From assembly GCF_024585265.1 (NCBI RefSeq), contig NZ_CP036533.1, forward strand, positions 3,667,001-3,731,000: a DNA stretch of 64,000 nt, read 5' to 3'. Shown here in pieces: positions 37,953-45,726 of this stretch. A model generated the notes under the pieces. That model ran no database searches and had not been told where the DNA came from. It worked only from the letters and a program-made list of their open reading frames with translations. This DNA comes from Bradyrhizobium sp. WBAH42. Lineage in GTDB: Bacteria; Pseudomonadota; Alphaproteobacteria; Rhizobiales; Xanthobacteraceae. Numbering within the stretch: position 1 is the first letter of the stretch; every line of letters begins with the position of its first letter. The translations under genes were made by a program, and so were the position numbers.

Positions 37953-38001
37953 TCAGAACCCGTAGAGCCGCGCCGGATTGTCGACCAGGATCTTCTTGCG
38001 C
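37953..38001. repeat. Left 49-bp direct repeat bounding the island (attL-like)
   Basis: Identical over all 49 bases to 42511-42559. The sequence equals the last 15 codons and stop of the amidohydrolase gene, read on the minus strand, plus one further base. It begins 3 nt after the pump gene stop. With the right copy it frames 38002-42510. Confidence 0.95.
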
Positions 38002-38095
38002 TTTCCGGCCGGCGATCTGGCAGAGAGGGTAAGATCGACGGGGTCGAGGCCGAGGAGAGGCACAATTTTTGATTGCTGCTCTACTATTTGACTTT
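37953..38095 (-). pseudogene. Duplicated 3' end of an amidohydrolase-like gene (fragment)
   Basis: On the minus strand the frame of the duplicated amidohydrolase tail (KKILVDNPARLYGF, then stop) stays open upstream to an in-frame stop at 38094-38096. The added residues include LLGLDPVDLTLSARSPAGKR and do not match the corresponding part of the intact gene at 42511. The 38002-38062 stretch is GC-rich like the host chromosome, unlike the island genes. It may be a carried gene tail from a donor site or a remnant of earlier insertion. No start with a good ribosome-binding site is seen. Confidence 0.45.
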
Positions 38096-38117
38096 ACCAG
38101 TCCAGAAAACTGGTAAA
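38093..38117. promoter_or_regulatory. Inverted repeat upstream of the island operon
   Basis: Perfect 9-bp arms TTTACCAGT and ACTGGTAAA separated by 7 nt, 72 nt before the first island gene. A TTGACT hexamer (38088-38093) abuts the left arm and could be a -35 element, which would place the repeat over the promoter core as an operator. No good -10 box is seen, so the promoter assignment is weak. No T-tract follows, so it is not a normal terminator. Confidence 0.45.
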
Positions 38118-38188
38118 AAACTACAACGGTTGGTTGAGCCGTGGTGGTCGGCGTCGATTGCGTCTCTCTTTATTGGTAGGGCTAATTC

Positions 38189-38545
38189 ATGAAGACCATT
38201 GTCCCGCTGAGCGCCTCGAATGGGGCGCAGTTTTACGTCGAAGTGGAAGATTCCGAGGCGGACAACTGGGTGGCGAGATCCGAGCCGCGTTCGCCGCTAT
38301 CTGATCAACCTGAGGGATCGGAGCTAACCTCGGCAGCGGGAGATGCGTTTGAGGCCATGAGTTCTCTGCAGGAGGGGCTGCGCGACGTGATCGCGAAGAT
38401 CCATTCTGCCTTAACGGACTCGGCTCCGAGTAGTTGGAAATTGGAACTCAATGTCGGCTTTAAAGGCAAGACCTCCCCTATTCCGGTCCTGCTGTCAGGC
38501 GAGGCTAACGCGACTTTGAAGCTTCAACTGGAATGGAAGCGCTGA
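38189..38545 (+). CDS. Trypco1-like (trypsin co-occurring domain) protein
   Basis: 118 aa, soluble, with no signal peptide or membrane helix. The C-terminal half (AAGDAFEAMSSLQEGL, then a beta-rich segment WKLELNVGFKGKTSPIPVLL and SGEANATLKLQLEW) matches the pattern of the small Trypco1/CU044_2847 domain. That domain is known from bacterial conflict loci, where it occurs beside trypsin-STAND proteins. Its biochemical role is not established; it may be an adaptor, trigger or protease substrate. The stop lies inside the next gene, which starts 13 nt upstream of this gene's end, so the two are translationally coupled. Codon use is AT-rich relative to the flanks. Confidence 0.75.
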   Translation: MKTIVPLSASNGAQFYVEVEDSEADNWVARSEPRSPLSDQPEGSELTSAAGDAFEAMSSLQEGLRDVIAKIHSALTDSAPSSWKLELNVGFKGKTSPIPVLLSGEANATLKLQLEWKR

Positions 38546-41500
38546 GAAACCTAGATGGCGGCTGGCGAGCCGCAGTGGTTCGGCTGTTCGCTGCGGACCA
38601 CAACGATTCAAGTAGGTTTGGTACTTACCTCGGGTCGGCGTTTCTCGTCAGCGAGACGCAATTGTTGACATGTCGACACGTCGTTGAGGGCCAAAGCGGC
38701 GAGTTGTACGCTTCCGGTCCAGCTTGGACAGGCCGGCAAAAAATAGTTAACATCTTAAGAAGTGCAGATAGGGATGTCGCTCTCTTAGAAGTGGCCGACG
38801 ATCTTGATCGATTGGTTGCGCCACTGTTCTGTCGATCAAATCGAGATGTAATCGACAATAGGGTGGAAGTGACAATCGCTGGATATCCAAGCGCCGTCGG
38901 TCCACTTGAATTTCCGAGAATGAAGCTGCGTTCATACGAAGGCATGCTGAATACCTGGGTTCTGCATACTCATATTAGCAAAGGGTTGAGTGGTGGACCC
39001 GCGATAGTTGATGGTGAAGTTGTCGGGATTGCTCAAGCCCGAGAGACGGACGGTGGTAAGAGTTACGTCATCCCCCTCAATGCCGTGTCTGACCTTCTGT
39101 CTCAAAGACTCAAATCAGGTGAGAGAGGAAAATTTAGCGGCACAAATCAAGCTCCTTCAGCTCCGGCTGAATTCATAGGGCGTACTGAGATACAGAGGGA
39201 ATTGAGACAATCGCTCTTCGAGGAAGCCAACCGCGTTGTGTGTCTGAAGGGGCTTGGCGGAGTAGGCAAGACTTCGTTGGCCCAAACGCTAGCGTGGGAC
39301 TCAGAGGTAAGATCGCGGTTTCCGGATGGAGTGTTGTGGACGACGCTTGGTCAATCGCCAGATGTCTTGTCGTGCCTCCACGAAATCCTGATGCCGTTGG
39401 AGAGAACAACGTCTCAATATGCATCGATTGCGCTGGCTTCCGCGCAGCTGCGCATTTTATTGAGCAAGGCGCGCTTTCTTCTCGTTCTAGACGACGTCTG
39501 GGCGTTCGAAGACGTGAGACCTTTTCTCGTGGCAGGGCTCAATTGTCGGATAGTCATAACTACTCGCGACAAATACGTAGGAGTCGCGGCCTCGGCGAGA
39601 ATTTTTGACGTAGGGGTGCTCTCTCTGGATGAAGCGCAAGCGCTTCTGCGCGCGAGGCTTTCGTCCGATGCGGCAGCAGCGATGAATGGTGAGCAAACCG
39701 AGACATTGGCACAATTGGTTGAAGGCCTTCCGCTCGCGCTGGAGATAATCTCCGTACATCTGACCGACGGAATCTCCGCCCATCTTCTAATCAATGAGTT
39801 GAGGACCGAGATTGGCAGGCTGAGGGCGTTGACGATCGATGCGGCCTATGATGGAAATCGAAAGCTTAGCCTAGAGGCGACGCTTACGCTGAGTTTCGCT
39901 GCCCTGCAGCCTCAAAGTCGTCGGGCGCTGTTGCTGCTGGGATTATTGCGTTCGCAAGGCCTGATTACGCCGGGTGTAACTTCTATTTTGACGGGCGACA
40001 CGCTCTTCGACGCAACCAAACTTCTTTCTTTTCTTGCGGCGAAATCGCTCTTAATGGCCGCCCAGACTGAAGCGGGTGAGCGTGTCTATCGGATGCACGA
40101 TCTGATAAGAGATAAATGTCGGCTAGAGCTGCTTGACGGGGCCAGCAGGGGCGACCAGCAGAACCCCTTCCGTGGTAACGCGCAAACCTTTGTTGCAAGC
40201 CAAATTAAGCAACGTAAAGGGCAGGAGCCGTGGTCAAGGTTAGGCAAAGATAGTTACCTTTCAAGGCATCTGGTCTTTCACTTGATTGAATCGGGAGATC
40301 TTCCCTCTGTATTCGATCTTCTCGAAGAAGATGAATTTTCGTCTGATGCGGTCACCGTGAAAAACGGATGGCTCGTCAGCCAGGAGCGTTGCGGGTGGCC
40401 GCACCAATTCTTGTCCGACGTTGATCTTGCGTGGTCTCTGGCTGAGTCGACTTTTGCAAAAGTCATGACCGATCGGAGCGCGACGTTAACGCAAGAGGCG
40501 GTCAGTAGCTTGGGTTATATTATTCGAGCCGCGTTCGTGACAGCGTCCGTCATAAATCAAAACGCAAGAATATCTAAGCGACTGGTTCGCCTTCTCCTTC
40601 GACATGGCGTGTGGTCCCCGGGGCAGGCGGTTTATGCGGTCGGTCGATCTTTGGATCCTTACGAGTTGGTAGACTTTGCCAATGAGTTGCCGGAGCCTTA
40701 CAATTCTCAGGCGCTTGCACTAGCTCTCGCTCGTCTGTCTCAGCTTTTTCATAGAGCTGATGCATCTAACGTCCTATCGGCGCTTGCTGCAGCTCTTTTT
40801 CTGTTTGACGGGCAGAAAAAGGAAACGACCAGGAGGGTAATCGGCGAGTTGTGCGGCCCGACAAGCCAATTGCCCTTGAGGTCCCTCGACGATAGGGAGC
40901 TGGTCGACTACGCCGTAGAAGCGCTCGTGTATGATATAAATGTGCGACCGGTCGTGTTTGATCGTGTGGTGGAGTTCTTGCTATCCCGGTTGGTAGCTGA
41001 GTTGGAGGCAGGCGAAACGAGCCGAGTGTATATTTTCGCCGAGCGATACGTGCGGCTTCTTTCTGAGTTGCTTTTCAACTACCTTTGGAAGAGCCAAACA
41101 GTTTCCGGCATTCATCGTGCTGTGACATCTCTAGGCAAGTTTCGATCAAATATTTCTACGGTTCTGGAGCGGTTAGCAGACGAGGGTGTGGCATCTTTAG
41201 TTAGCCTCTTGCCTCGCGAGCGGATCACCGCTCTCTTTGATCAGACGTTCGCTAAATTCCAAGCGGCTTCGGCTCGATTGGACACATTGGAGGTTGGGCA
41301 AATTGGAGAGTTGCGCTCCTCGCTTAGCGAGCTCGCGCGAGTGATGATTCTCTGCGTAGCAAATTGTGACGACGGTAGACTTGATGATCTGGTCGGCCAA
41401 TTTGCGCGGAGGTACGAAAGGTTTAGATCAGACATATACGTATTTTTGGCTCTGCTTGGCAAGGACCAGGTCGTTCGTTCGATTCGTCAATTGGGGCCGT

Positions 41501-42441
41501 TCGCTCCGATGGCAGACCAGTTGCAATGGGTATCGTCGTTTGGGCACGAACAGCTCCGTCGAGATATCTTTTCAAGTTCAATCGTTGAATTGGAAAAGGG
41601 GGCGGTGAGAGCGAATTCTGGCGCGATTCTAGAAATTTGCGAGCGACATTTTTCTAGGATGAATTATGAAGAGCAGCGTCGTTTGGCTAAGCTGCTGATA
41701 AGGTTGCCCTACAGTACGGCAGTGACGGCTGTTGTGGTCCGCATCTTTGATGAGCTTGAGGATGTTGAAGCAGAATCCACCTATCTCGCGGCGAGAGAAG
41801 TCGGCGATCCAATCGGTCTCTTCGTCCTTGGCTGTGCTCGTACTTGTCGGGGCGGCGCTTGGGACGAGGCCGCGGTTGATAATTTGACTGGCGTTCTTCG
41901 GTCAATCTTGCAGAAGGCAGAGACGGTCAGGGCAGTTGTTGACGTGGTTACATTCGTGAAATTGCCATCCAGTGTGTCGGCACGCTTCTTGGAGATTGCT
42001 ATCGAGTCTGCTCGAAGTATAACCGACGATGAGCCGGTCTTTCAGGCATTCGTACGTGTAGCCAGCTTGGCGCCCAATGGCGCAAGCTTGGTCGCGGTCG
42101 CACCTATTCTCAGCGGCGTTCCTGGTATTGTGCTGTCGGACGAACAAATTAGAGCGTGCACGAAGATCAAGCTCCGCTCGCTGGACGCGAGTGAGCCCTT
42201 TAGACGTGCAACCACGAAGATCGAAAATGCGCCCGACGAGTATTTCGGAAGTATGCTCAGCGATACAGAACTCGCTGCCGAGCTGTCGAAGAAACTCAAG
42301 CAATTAATTACCACCGATTCAAGATCTGCCCTGTATAGCGATGTGGTTCCCTATGTCCGAGAGCTTGCATTGCGGGGCTATGAGGATGTGGCGCTAGAGA
42401 CTTCGTACGCCATCCACGATTGTTATAGGTGGTGGCGGTAG
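38533..42441 (+). CDS. Trypsin-like protease-NB-ARC STAND NTPase (NLR-like)
   Basis: 1302 aa. Residues about 10-195 are a trypsin-like serine protease with an intact triad: H49 (TCRHVV), D81 (RDVALLEV) and S153 (GLSGGPAIV). Residues about 213-530 are an NB-ARC NTPase: Walker A GLGGVGKTS (K246), Walker B FLLVLDDVW (D320, D321), sensor VITTRD (341-346), GLPLAL (398-403) and the winged-helix MHDL motif (521-524). Residues 531-1302 are helical and unrecognised, the position of the ligand-sensing repeats in STAND proteins. No signal peptide or membrane segment is seen. The likely scheme, by analogy, is that sensing triggers oligomerisation and unleashes the protease. It overlaps the Trypco1-like gene by 13 nt. 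Not an Avs or CARD-type protein as far as can be read. Confidence 0.88.
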   Translation: MEALRNLDGGWRAAVVRLFAADHNDSSRFGTYLGSAFLVSETQLLTCRHVVEGQSGELYASGPAWTGRQKIVNILRSADRDVALLEVADDLDRLVAPLFCRSNRDVIDNRVEVTIAGYPSAVGPLEFPRMKLRSYEGMLNTWVLHTHISKGLSGGPAIVDGEVVGIAQARETDGGKSYVIPLNAVSDLLSQRLKSGERGKFSGTNQAPSAPAEFIGRTEIQRELRQSLFEEANRVVCLKGLGGVGKTSLAQTLAWDSEVRSRFPDGVLWTTLGQSPDVLSCLHEILMPLERTTSQYASIALASAQLRILLSKARFLLVLDDVWAFEDVRPFLVAGLNCRIVITTRDKYVGVAASARIFDVGVLSLDEAQALLRARLSSDAAAAMNGEQTETLAQLVEGLPLALEIISVHLTDGISAHLLINELRTEIGRLRALTIDAAYDGNRKLSLEATLTLSFAALQPQSRRALLLLGLLRSQGLITPGVTSILTGDTLFDATKLLSFLAAKSLLMAAQTEAGERVYRMHDLIRDKCRLELLDGASRGDQQNPFRGNAQTFVASQIKQRKGQEPWSRLGKDSYLSRHLVFHLIESGDLPSVFDLLEEDEFSSDAVTVKNGWLVSQERCGWPHQFLSDVDLAWSLAESTFAKVMTDRSATLTQEAVSSLGYIIRAAFVTASVINQNARISKRLVRLLLRHGVWSPGQAVYAVGRSLDPYELVDFANELPEPYNSQALALALARLSQLFHRADASNVLSALAAALFLFDGQKKETTRRVIGELCGPTSQLPLRSLDDRELVDYAVEALVYDINVRPVVFDRVVEFLLSRLVAELEAGETSRVYIFAERYVRLLSELLFNYLWKSQTVSGIHRAVTSLGKFRSNISTVLERLADEGVASLVSLLPRERITALFDQTFAKFQAASARLDTLEVGQIGELRSSLSELARVMILCVANCDDGRLDDLVGQFARRYERFRSDIYVFLALLGKDQVVRSIRQLGPFAPMADQLQWVSSFGHEQLRRDIFSSSIVELEKGAVRANSGAILEICERHFSRMNYEEQRRLAKLLIRLPYSTAVTAVVVRIFDELEDVEAESTYLAAREVGDPIGLFVLGCARTCRGGAWDEAAVDNLTGVLRSILQKAETVRAVVDVVTFVKLPSSVSARFLEIAIESARSITDDEPVFQAFVRVASLAPNGASLVAVAPILSGVPGIVLSDEQIRACTKIKLRSLDASEPFRRATTKIENAPDEYFGSMLSDTELAAELSKKLKQLITTDSRSALYSDVVPYVRELALRGYEDVALETSYAIHDCYRWWR

Positions 42442-42510
42442 TTGCGGGGCTGTCTAGCTTCTCCCGTCATCCAGAATAGCCGAGATTCCAGGCTTCTGGG
42501 CTAGCAGGGA

Positions 42511-42559
42511 TCAGAACCCGTAGAGCCGCGCCGGATTGTCGACCAGGATCTTCTTGCGC
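42511..42559. repeat. Right 49-bp direct repeat bounding the island (attR-like)
   Basis: Identical to 37953-38001. It covers the stop codon and last 15 codons of the intact amidohydrolase gene, so the insertion left that gene complete. Confidence 0.95.
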
Positions 42560-43473
42560 ACCTCGGCATCCGGCGCCCACACCGGAAGCTGGTTGAGCAG
42601 GCGGCCGTCGTCGATCTGATAGAGCGGCGCGATGTCGGTGGGCTTGCGTCCCTCGACGCGGCTCGAATCCGGATGCGGCCAGTCGGTGCCCCAAACGATG
42701 CGGTCGGCATTGGCTGCGATCAGCGCGCGGGCATAGGGCACCATGTCCTGATAGTCGGGCGCGAGCTTCGACGAGCGATAGGCACCGGAGATCTTCACAT
42801 GGGCCTTGCCGGACTTCACCAGCGCGACGAGATCGGAGAAGCCCGGCTGCTCCAGCCCGAGCGAAGCCTCGAGGCCGCCGAAATGGTCGAATACGACCGG
42901 CACCGGCGCCGTCTCGACGAGGTCCTTGATCGCCGAGATCATGGCCAGCGTGGTGTAGAGCTGCACGTGCCAGCCGCGCGCCTTCATGCGCTCGACGGCG
43001 GCGGTGAAGCGCGGCCGGCCGACATTGGGATCGTTGACGCCGCCGGTCGCCAGATTGAGGCGGATGCCGCGGAAGCCGTCCTGGTGCATCGTATCGAGCG
43101 CGCTCTCCGGCGTCTTGTCGTCGATCACGGCGACGCCGCGCGCGGTCGCGCCGCGCGCCTTCATGCCGAACAGCGTGGAGGAATTGTCGGTGCCGTAGAC
43201 GCTCGGCGTCACGATCACCACGCGCTCGATATGCAGCGCCTTGTGCAGTGCGGCCATTTCTTCCGGCGAAGCCGGCTCCGGCGTATAGACGCGTCCGGCG
43301 AAGAACGGAAACTTTTCGACATCGCCATGAATGTGGGTATGGCAGTCGCAGGCATGCGCCGGGACGTCGAAATTGATCGGCGTCGCGGGCTGCGCCGCGC
43401 GGGCATGGGCTTTGCTGGTCATGGCTACTCCGGCCGCAAGGGAGGCAAGCAGGACGCTGCGTCGGCTGAGCAT
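42511..43473 (-). CDS. Exported amidohydrolase (amidohydrolase 2 / LigI-like)
   Basis: 320 aa. The N-terminus MLSRRSVLLASLAAGVAM is a signal peptide with a twin Arg, probably Tat. The metal-binding start of the TIM-barrel fold is ACDCHTHIHGDVEKFPF. Other conserved parts are GFRGIRLNL, PVVFDHFGG and IVWGTDWPHPD, as in 2-pyrone-4,6-dicarboxylate lactonase-like enzymes. The substrate is unknown, probably a lactone or cyclic carboxylate. The 3' end is the target of the island insertion; the last 15 codons are duplicated at 37953. Confidence 0.88.
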   Translation of the reverse strand: MLSRRSVLLASLAAGVAMTSKAHARAAQPATPINFDVPAHACDCHTHIHGDVEKFPFFAGRVYTPEPASPEEMAALHKALHIERVVIVTPSVYGTDNSSTLFGMKARGATARGVAVIDDKTPESALDTMHQDGFRGIRLNLATGGVNDPNVGRPRFTAAVERMKARGWHVQLYTTLAMISAIKDLVETAPVPVVFDHFGGLEASLGLEQPGFSDLVALVKSGKAHVKISGAYRSSKLAPDYQDMVPYARALIAANADRIVWGTDWPHPDSSRVEGRKPTDIAPLYQIDDGRLLNQLPVWAPDAEVRKKILVDNPARLYGF

Positions 43474-43524
43474 GGTTTCTCTCCCGGTTATTTTTTTGTA
43501 GGCGGGTGGAAGGAGAATATCACA

Positions 43525-44088
43525 TCAGCCGGGCAACCGCTCCGCTTCGCTGCATAGCTGCTCGACGAGACCAGCAAGCGGACGTGAGCCGTCCACGCGC
43601 ACGACCGGGCAGGGCAGGCCCGAGAGCCACGCTTCATGCTTGGCGAGACTGCGGCCTTCGCGATCGCCGGCTTCGTAATGGGAGGCCCATTCGACGAAGT
43701 CTTCGGTTTCGCCATGGCGCCAGCCGCCTGGCGCGACGGCATCAGCGCCGAAATGGGCGGCCTCGCGGGCGCGCAACCGCTTCATCCGGATCTCGCGCGG
43801 CGCGGTCACGAAGACGACCAGGTCGAAGTACGAAACGAGCTCCTCACCCCAGCCGGTGACGGATCCGCTCAGCGCCCAGTCGAGGCGCGGCAAGAACATC
43901 TCGCGCATCAGGCGCAGGCGGTCGGCGGCCGGGCGGGTCGTCTGATAGGGCGGCACGGTCGGCAGCCAGAAATAATCGTCGCTGTCGTGATGCGGCAGCG
44001 CCAGCTGGTCCGCGAGCGCGCGACCGATCGTGGTCACGCCGGAGCCCGAGGCTCCCATCAGATGGATGCGGCGGCTTTTCATCGGCAT
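43525..44088 (-). CDS. P-loop kinase-like protein with altered Walker A
   Basis: 187 aa from ATG 44088 (or 185 aa from 44082). It looks like an adenylate kinase/shikimate kinase-type NTPase: IHLMGASGSGVTTIGRALA at the N-terminus, HHDSDDYFWLPT, and DLVVFVTAPREIRMKRLRARE. The Walker A is GASGSGVTT, with Val where Lys is normally found. The gene lies 51 nt upstream of the amidohydrolase gene on the same strand and may be in one operon with it. Whether it binds ATP is open. Confidence 0.75.
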   Translation of the reverse strand: MPMKSRRIHLMGASGSGVTTIGRALADQLALPHHDSDDYFWLPTVPPYQTTRPAADRLRLMREMFLPRLDWALSGSVTGWGEELVSYFDLVVFVTAPREIRMKRLRAREAAHFGADAVAPGGWRHGETEDFVEWASHYEAGDREGRSLAKHEAWLSGLPCPVVRVDGSRPLAGLVEQLCSEAERLPG

Positions 44089-44108
44089 CCACCAGAGAGA
44101 TTTGAAAG

Positions 44109-45539
44109 CTACTGCCCCGACGGCGTGCGCAGGCCGTGCCAGGCGTCGCGGACCTGGTGGTAGTGCACCTCGGGCAGGTAATCCGGCGTGTTCAGGTTCA
44201 GCGTCTTGACGTCGAGATGGCCGATGGCGCTGAGCAGCGTGTAGGAGGCGATCACGCGGTCGCGTTGCGCGCCGATCAGGCGGGCCTTGGCCTGGATCAG
44301 ATCGGCCTGCGAGTTCAGAACGTCCACCGTCGTGCGCTGGCCGCCTGCGGCCTCGCGCTGCACGCCCTGCAGCGCGACGGTCGCCGCCTTCACCTCGGAT
44401 TCGGAGGCCGAGACCGTGATCTTGGCGCCTTCATTGGCGACCCAGGCGCTGACCGCCGCCGTGCGCGCCTGGTTGCGCACCTGGTCGAGCACGAGGCGGC
44501 TCTGCGCCGTGATCTCCTTGGCCTGCCGGGTCTGCGCCGCGGCCTGGCCGCCGTCGTAGATCGGCGCGGTGACGTTGGCGACGATCGAGGCCTGGTCCTC
44601 GGCGAAGGTGCCGAGCGTCGGGTCGTTGTTGCGGCTCTTGCTGGCGCTGCCCTGGATGGTCGCGCTCGGCAGCAGCGTGCCTTCGGCGATGCGGATGTTG
44701 GTGGAGGCGACATCGACGTCGAAACTGGCGGCCATCACCGCCGGATGCTGGCGGATCGCCATCGTCATGGCGTCCTCGCGACTCTTCGGCAGATAACGAT
44801 CGACGGCCTCGGCAGGCCTGAGCTGCGAGGGCGCATTGCCGATCACTTGCGCATAGGTGGCCTGGCTGACCGCAAGCGCGACCTCGGCCGCGTTGAGATC
44901 GGCAAGGCCACGATTGAGGCGGGCTTCGGCCTGCGCGGTGTCGGTCGGCGTGACGTCGCCGGCATTGAGGCGGCGCTGGGTGACGGCGAGCGTCTCGCGC
45001 AGGAAGGCGACGTTGGAGCGCTGCGCCTCGACCAGCGACTGGTTGGCGAGAACGTTGGTGTAGGCCGTGACCGCATCGAGCAGCACGCCCTGGCCGACAT
45101 TGCGCAGCGCTTCGCGGCCCGACTGCACCTGGAGCTCGGCGGCCCGCACGCCGTTGGCGGTGCGGAAGCCGTTGAACAGGCTCTGCGTCACGGTGACGCC
45201 GATGATCCAGGGCTTCAGATTGCCGGTCTGGATGGTGTTGTCGGGCAACAGATTGCGGACCGATTGCAGCCCGGCGCTGAGGCTCGCCACGATCTGCGGC
45301 CGGTAGCCGGCGAGCGCCTGCGGCACGTTCTCGTCGGTGGCGCGCTGGCGCGCGCGCTCGGCATTGAGCTGCGGATTGGTCTGGTAGGCTTTTGCCAATG
45401 CTTCCGGGAGGGCTTCGGCCGATGCCGTCGCGGGCAGGGCGCAAGAGAGCGCCAGCGTGGTCCATGTCGCAAGCACAGGACCCGCGCCCGATCGACGTCG
45501 CGTCCCTCCGCGACCAGCTCTGGCGGTACGCCCAATCAT
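44109..45539 (-). CDS. TolC-family outer-membrane efflux protein
   Basis: 476 aa from the ATG at 45539; the upstream TTG-type extension to 45620 was not used. An Arg-rich N-terminus is followed by a signal-like stretch WTTLALSCALPATASA. The body has the repeated TolC/OEP coiled-coil architecture (LPEALAKAYQTNPQLNAERARQ, LFNGFRTANGVRAAELQVQS, TQRRLNAGDVTPTDTAQAEA, and APIYDGGQAAAQTRQAKE). This is the type I secretion/TolC group. It forms the outer-membrane channel for an inner-membrane exporter. No ABC transporter is adjacent; the metal-type RND pump lies on the other side of the island. Confidence 0.9.
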   Translation of the reverse strand: MIGRTARAGRGGTRRRSGAGPVLATWTTLALSCALPATASAEALPEALAKAYQTNPQLNAERARQRATDENVPQALAGYRPQIVASLSAGLQSVRNLLPDNTIQTGNLKPWIIGVTVTQSLFNGFRTANGVRAAELQVQSGREALRNVGQGVLLDAVTAYTNVLANQSLVEAQRSNVAFLRETLAVTQRRLNAGDVTPTDTAQAEARLNRGLADLNAAEVALAVSQATYAQVIGNAPSQLRPAEAVDRYLPKSREDAMTMAIRQHPAVMAASFDVDVASTNIRIAEGTLLPSATIQGSASKSRNNDPTLGTFAEDQASIVANVTAPIYDGGQAAAQTRQAKEITAQSRLVLDQVRNQARTAAVSAWVANEGAKITVSASESEVKAATVALQGVQREAAGGQRTTVDVLNSQADLIQAKARLIGAQRDRVIASYTLLSAIGHLDVKTLNLNTPDYLPEVHYHQVRDAWHGLRTPSGQ

Positions 45540-45726
45540 GTATTCCTGCTTAACCCCGGCTGTCCGCCCCCGCCGACGATGGCCTCTTAACTGTTTAGCC
45601 AGCCGAGGTCCCGCAGGCAAACTGCCGCGGGGGAAACCCCCATGTATTCCGTGCTTGTTGCAGGCGCGTCACAGGATGCATGCGGCAAAGCGCCAGTGCC
45701 TTACACCAGCCTGACCGGTTTGTGCG

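Larger units (their letters stand above)
38002..42510. mobile_element. Inserted two-gene genomic island (candidate conflict system)
   Basis: About 4.5 kb between two perfect 49-bp direct repeats, placed exactly at the 3' end of a gene. The DNA from about 38063 to 42480 is clearly richer in A and T than everything around it and uses codons such as AGA, ATA, TTA and AGT that the neighbours avoid. It holds two genes only, a Trypco1-like protein and a trypsin-NB-ARC protein, with no integrase, transposase or plasmid gene. Without the insertion, the pump and amidohydrolase genes would be convergent neighbours 3 nt apart. Confidence 0.8.

Noticed and set aside
38533..42441. Avs-type or retron-associated defence protein
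   Set aside because: The effector is a trypsin-like domain and the switch has NB-ARC motifs with MHDL; no nuclease effector, reverse transcriptase or ncRNA was seen.
38002..42510. Prophage remnant
   Set aside because: There are no phage structural, lysis or integrase genes between the 49-bp repeats; only the two conflict-type genes.
44109..45539. TolC-type protein as third component of the RND pump at 33553-37949
   Set aside because: Opposite strand, several genes away, and of the general TolC/type I secretion group; pairing cannot be supported from sequence.
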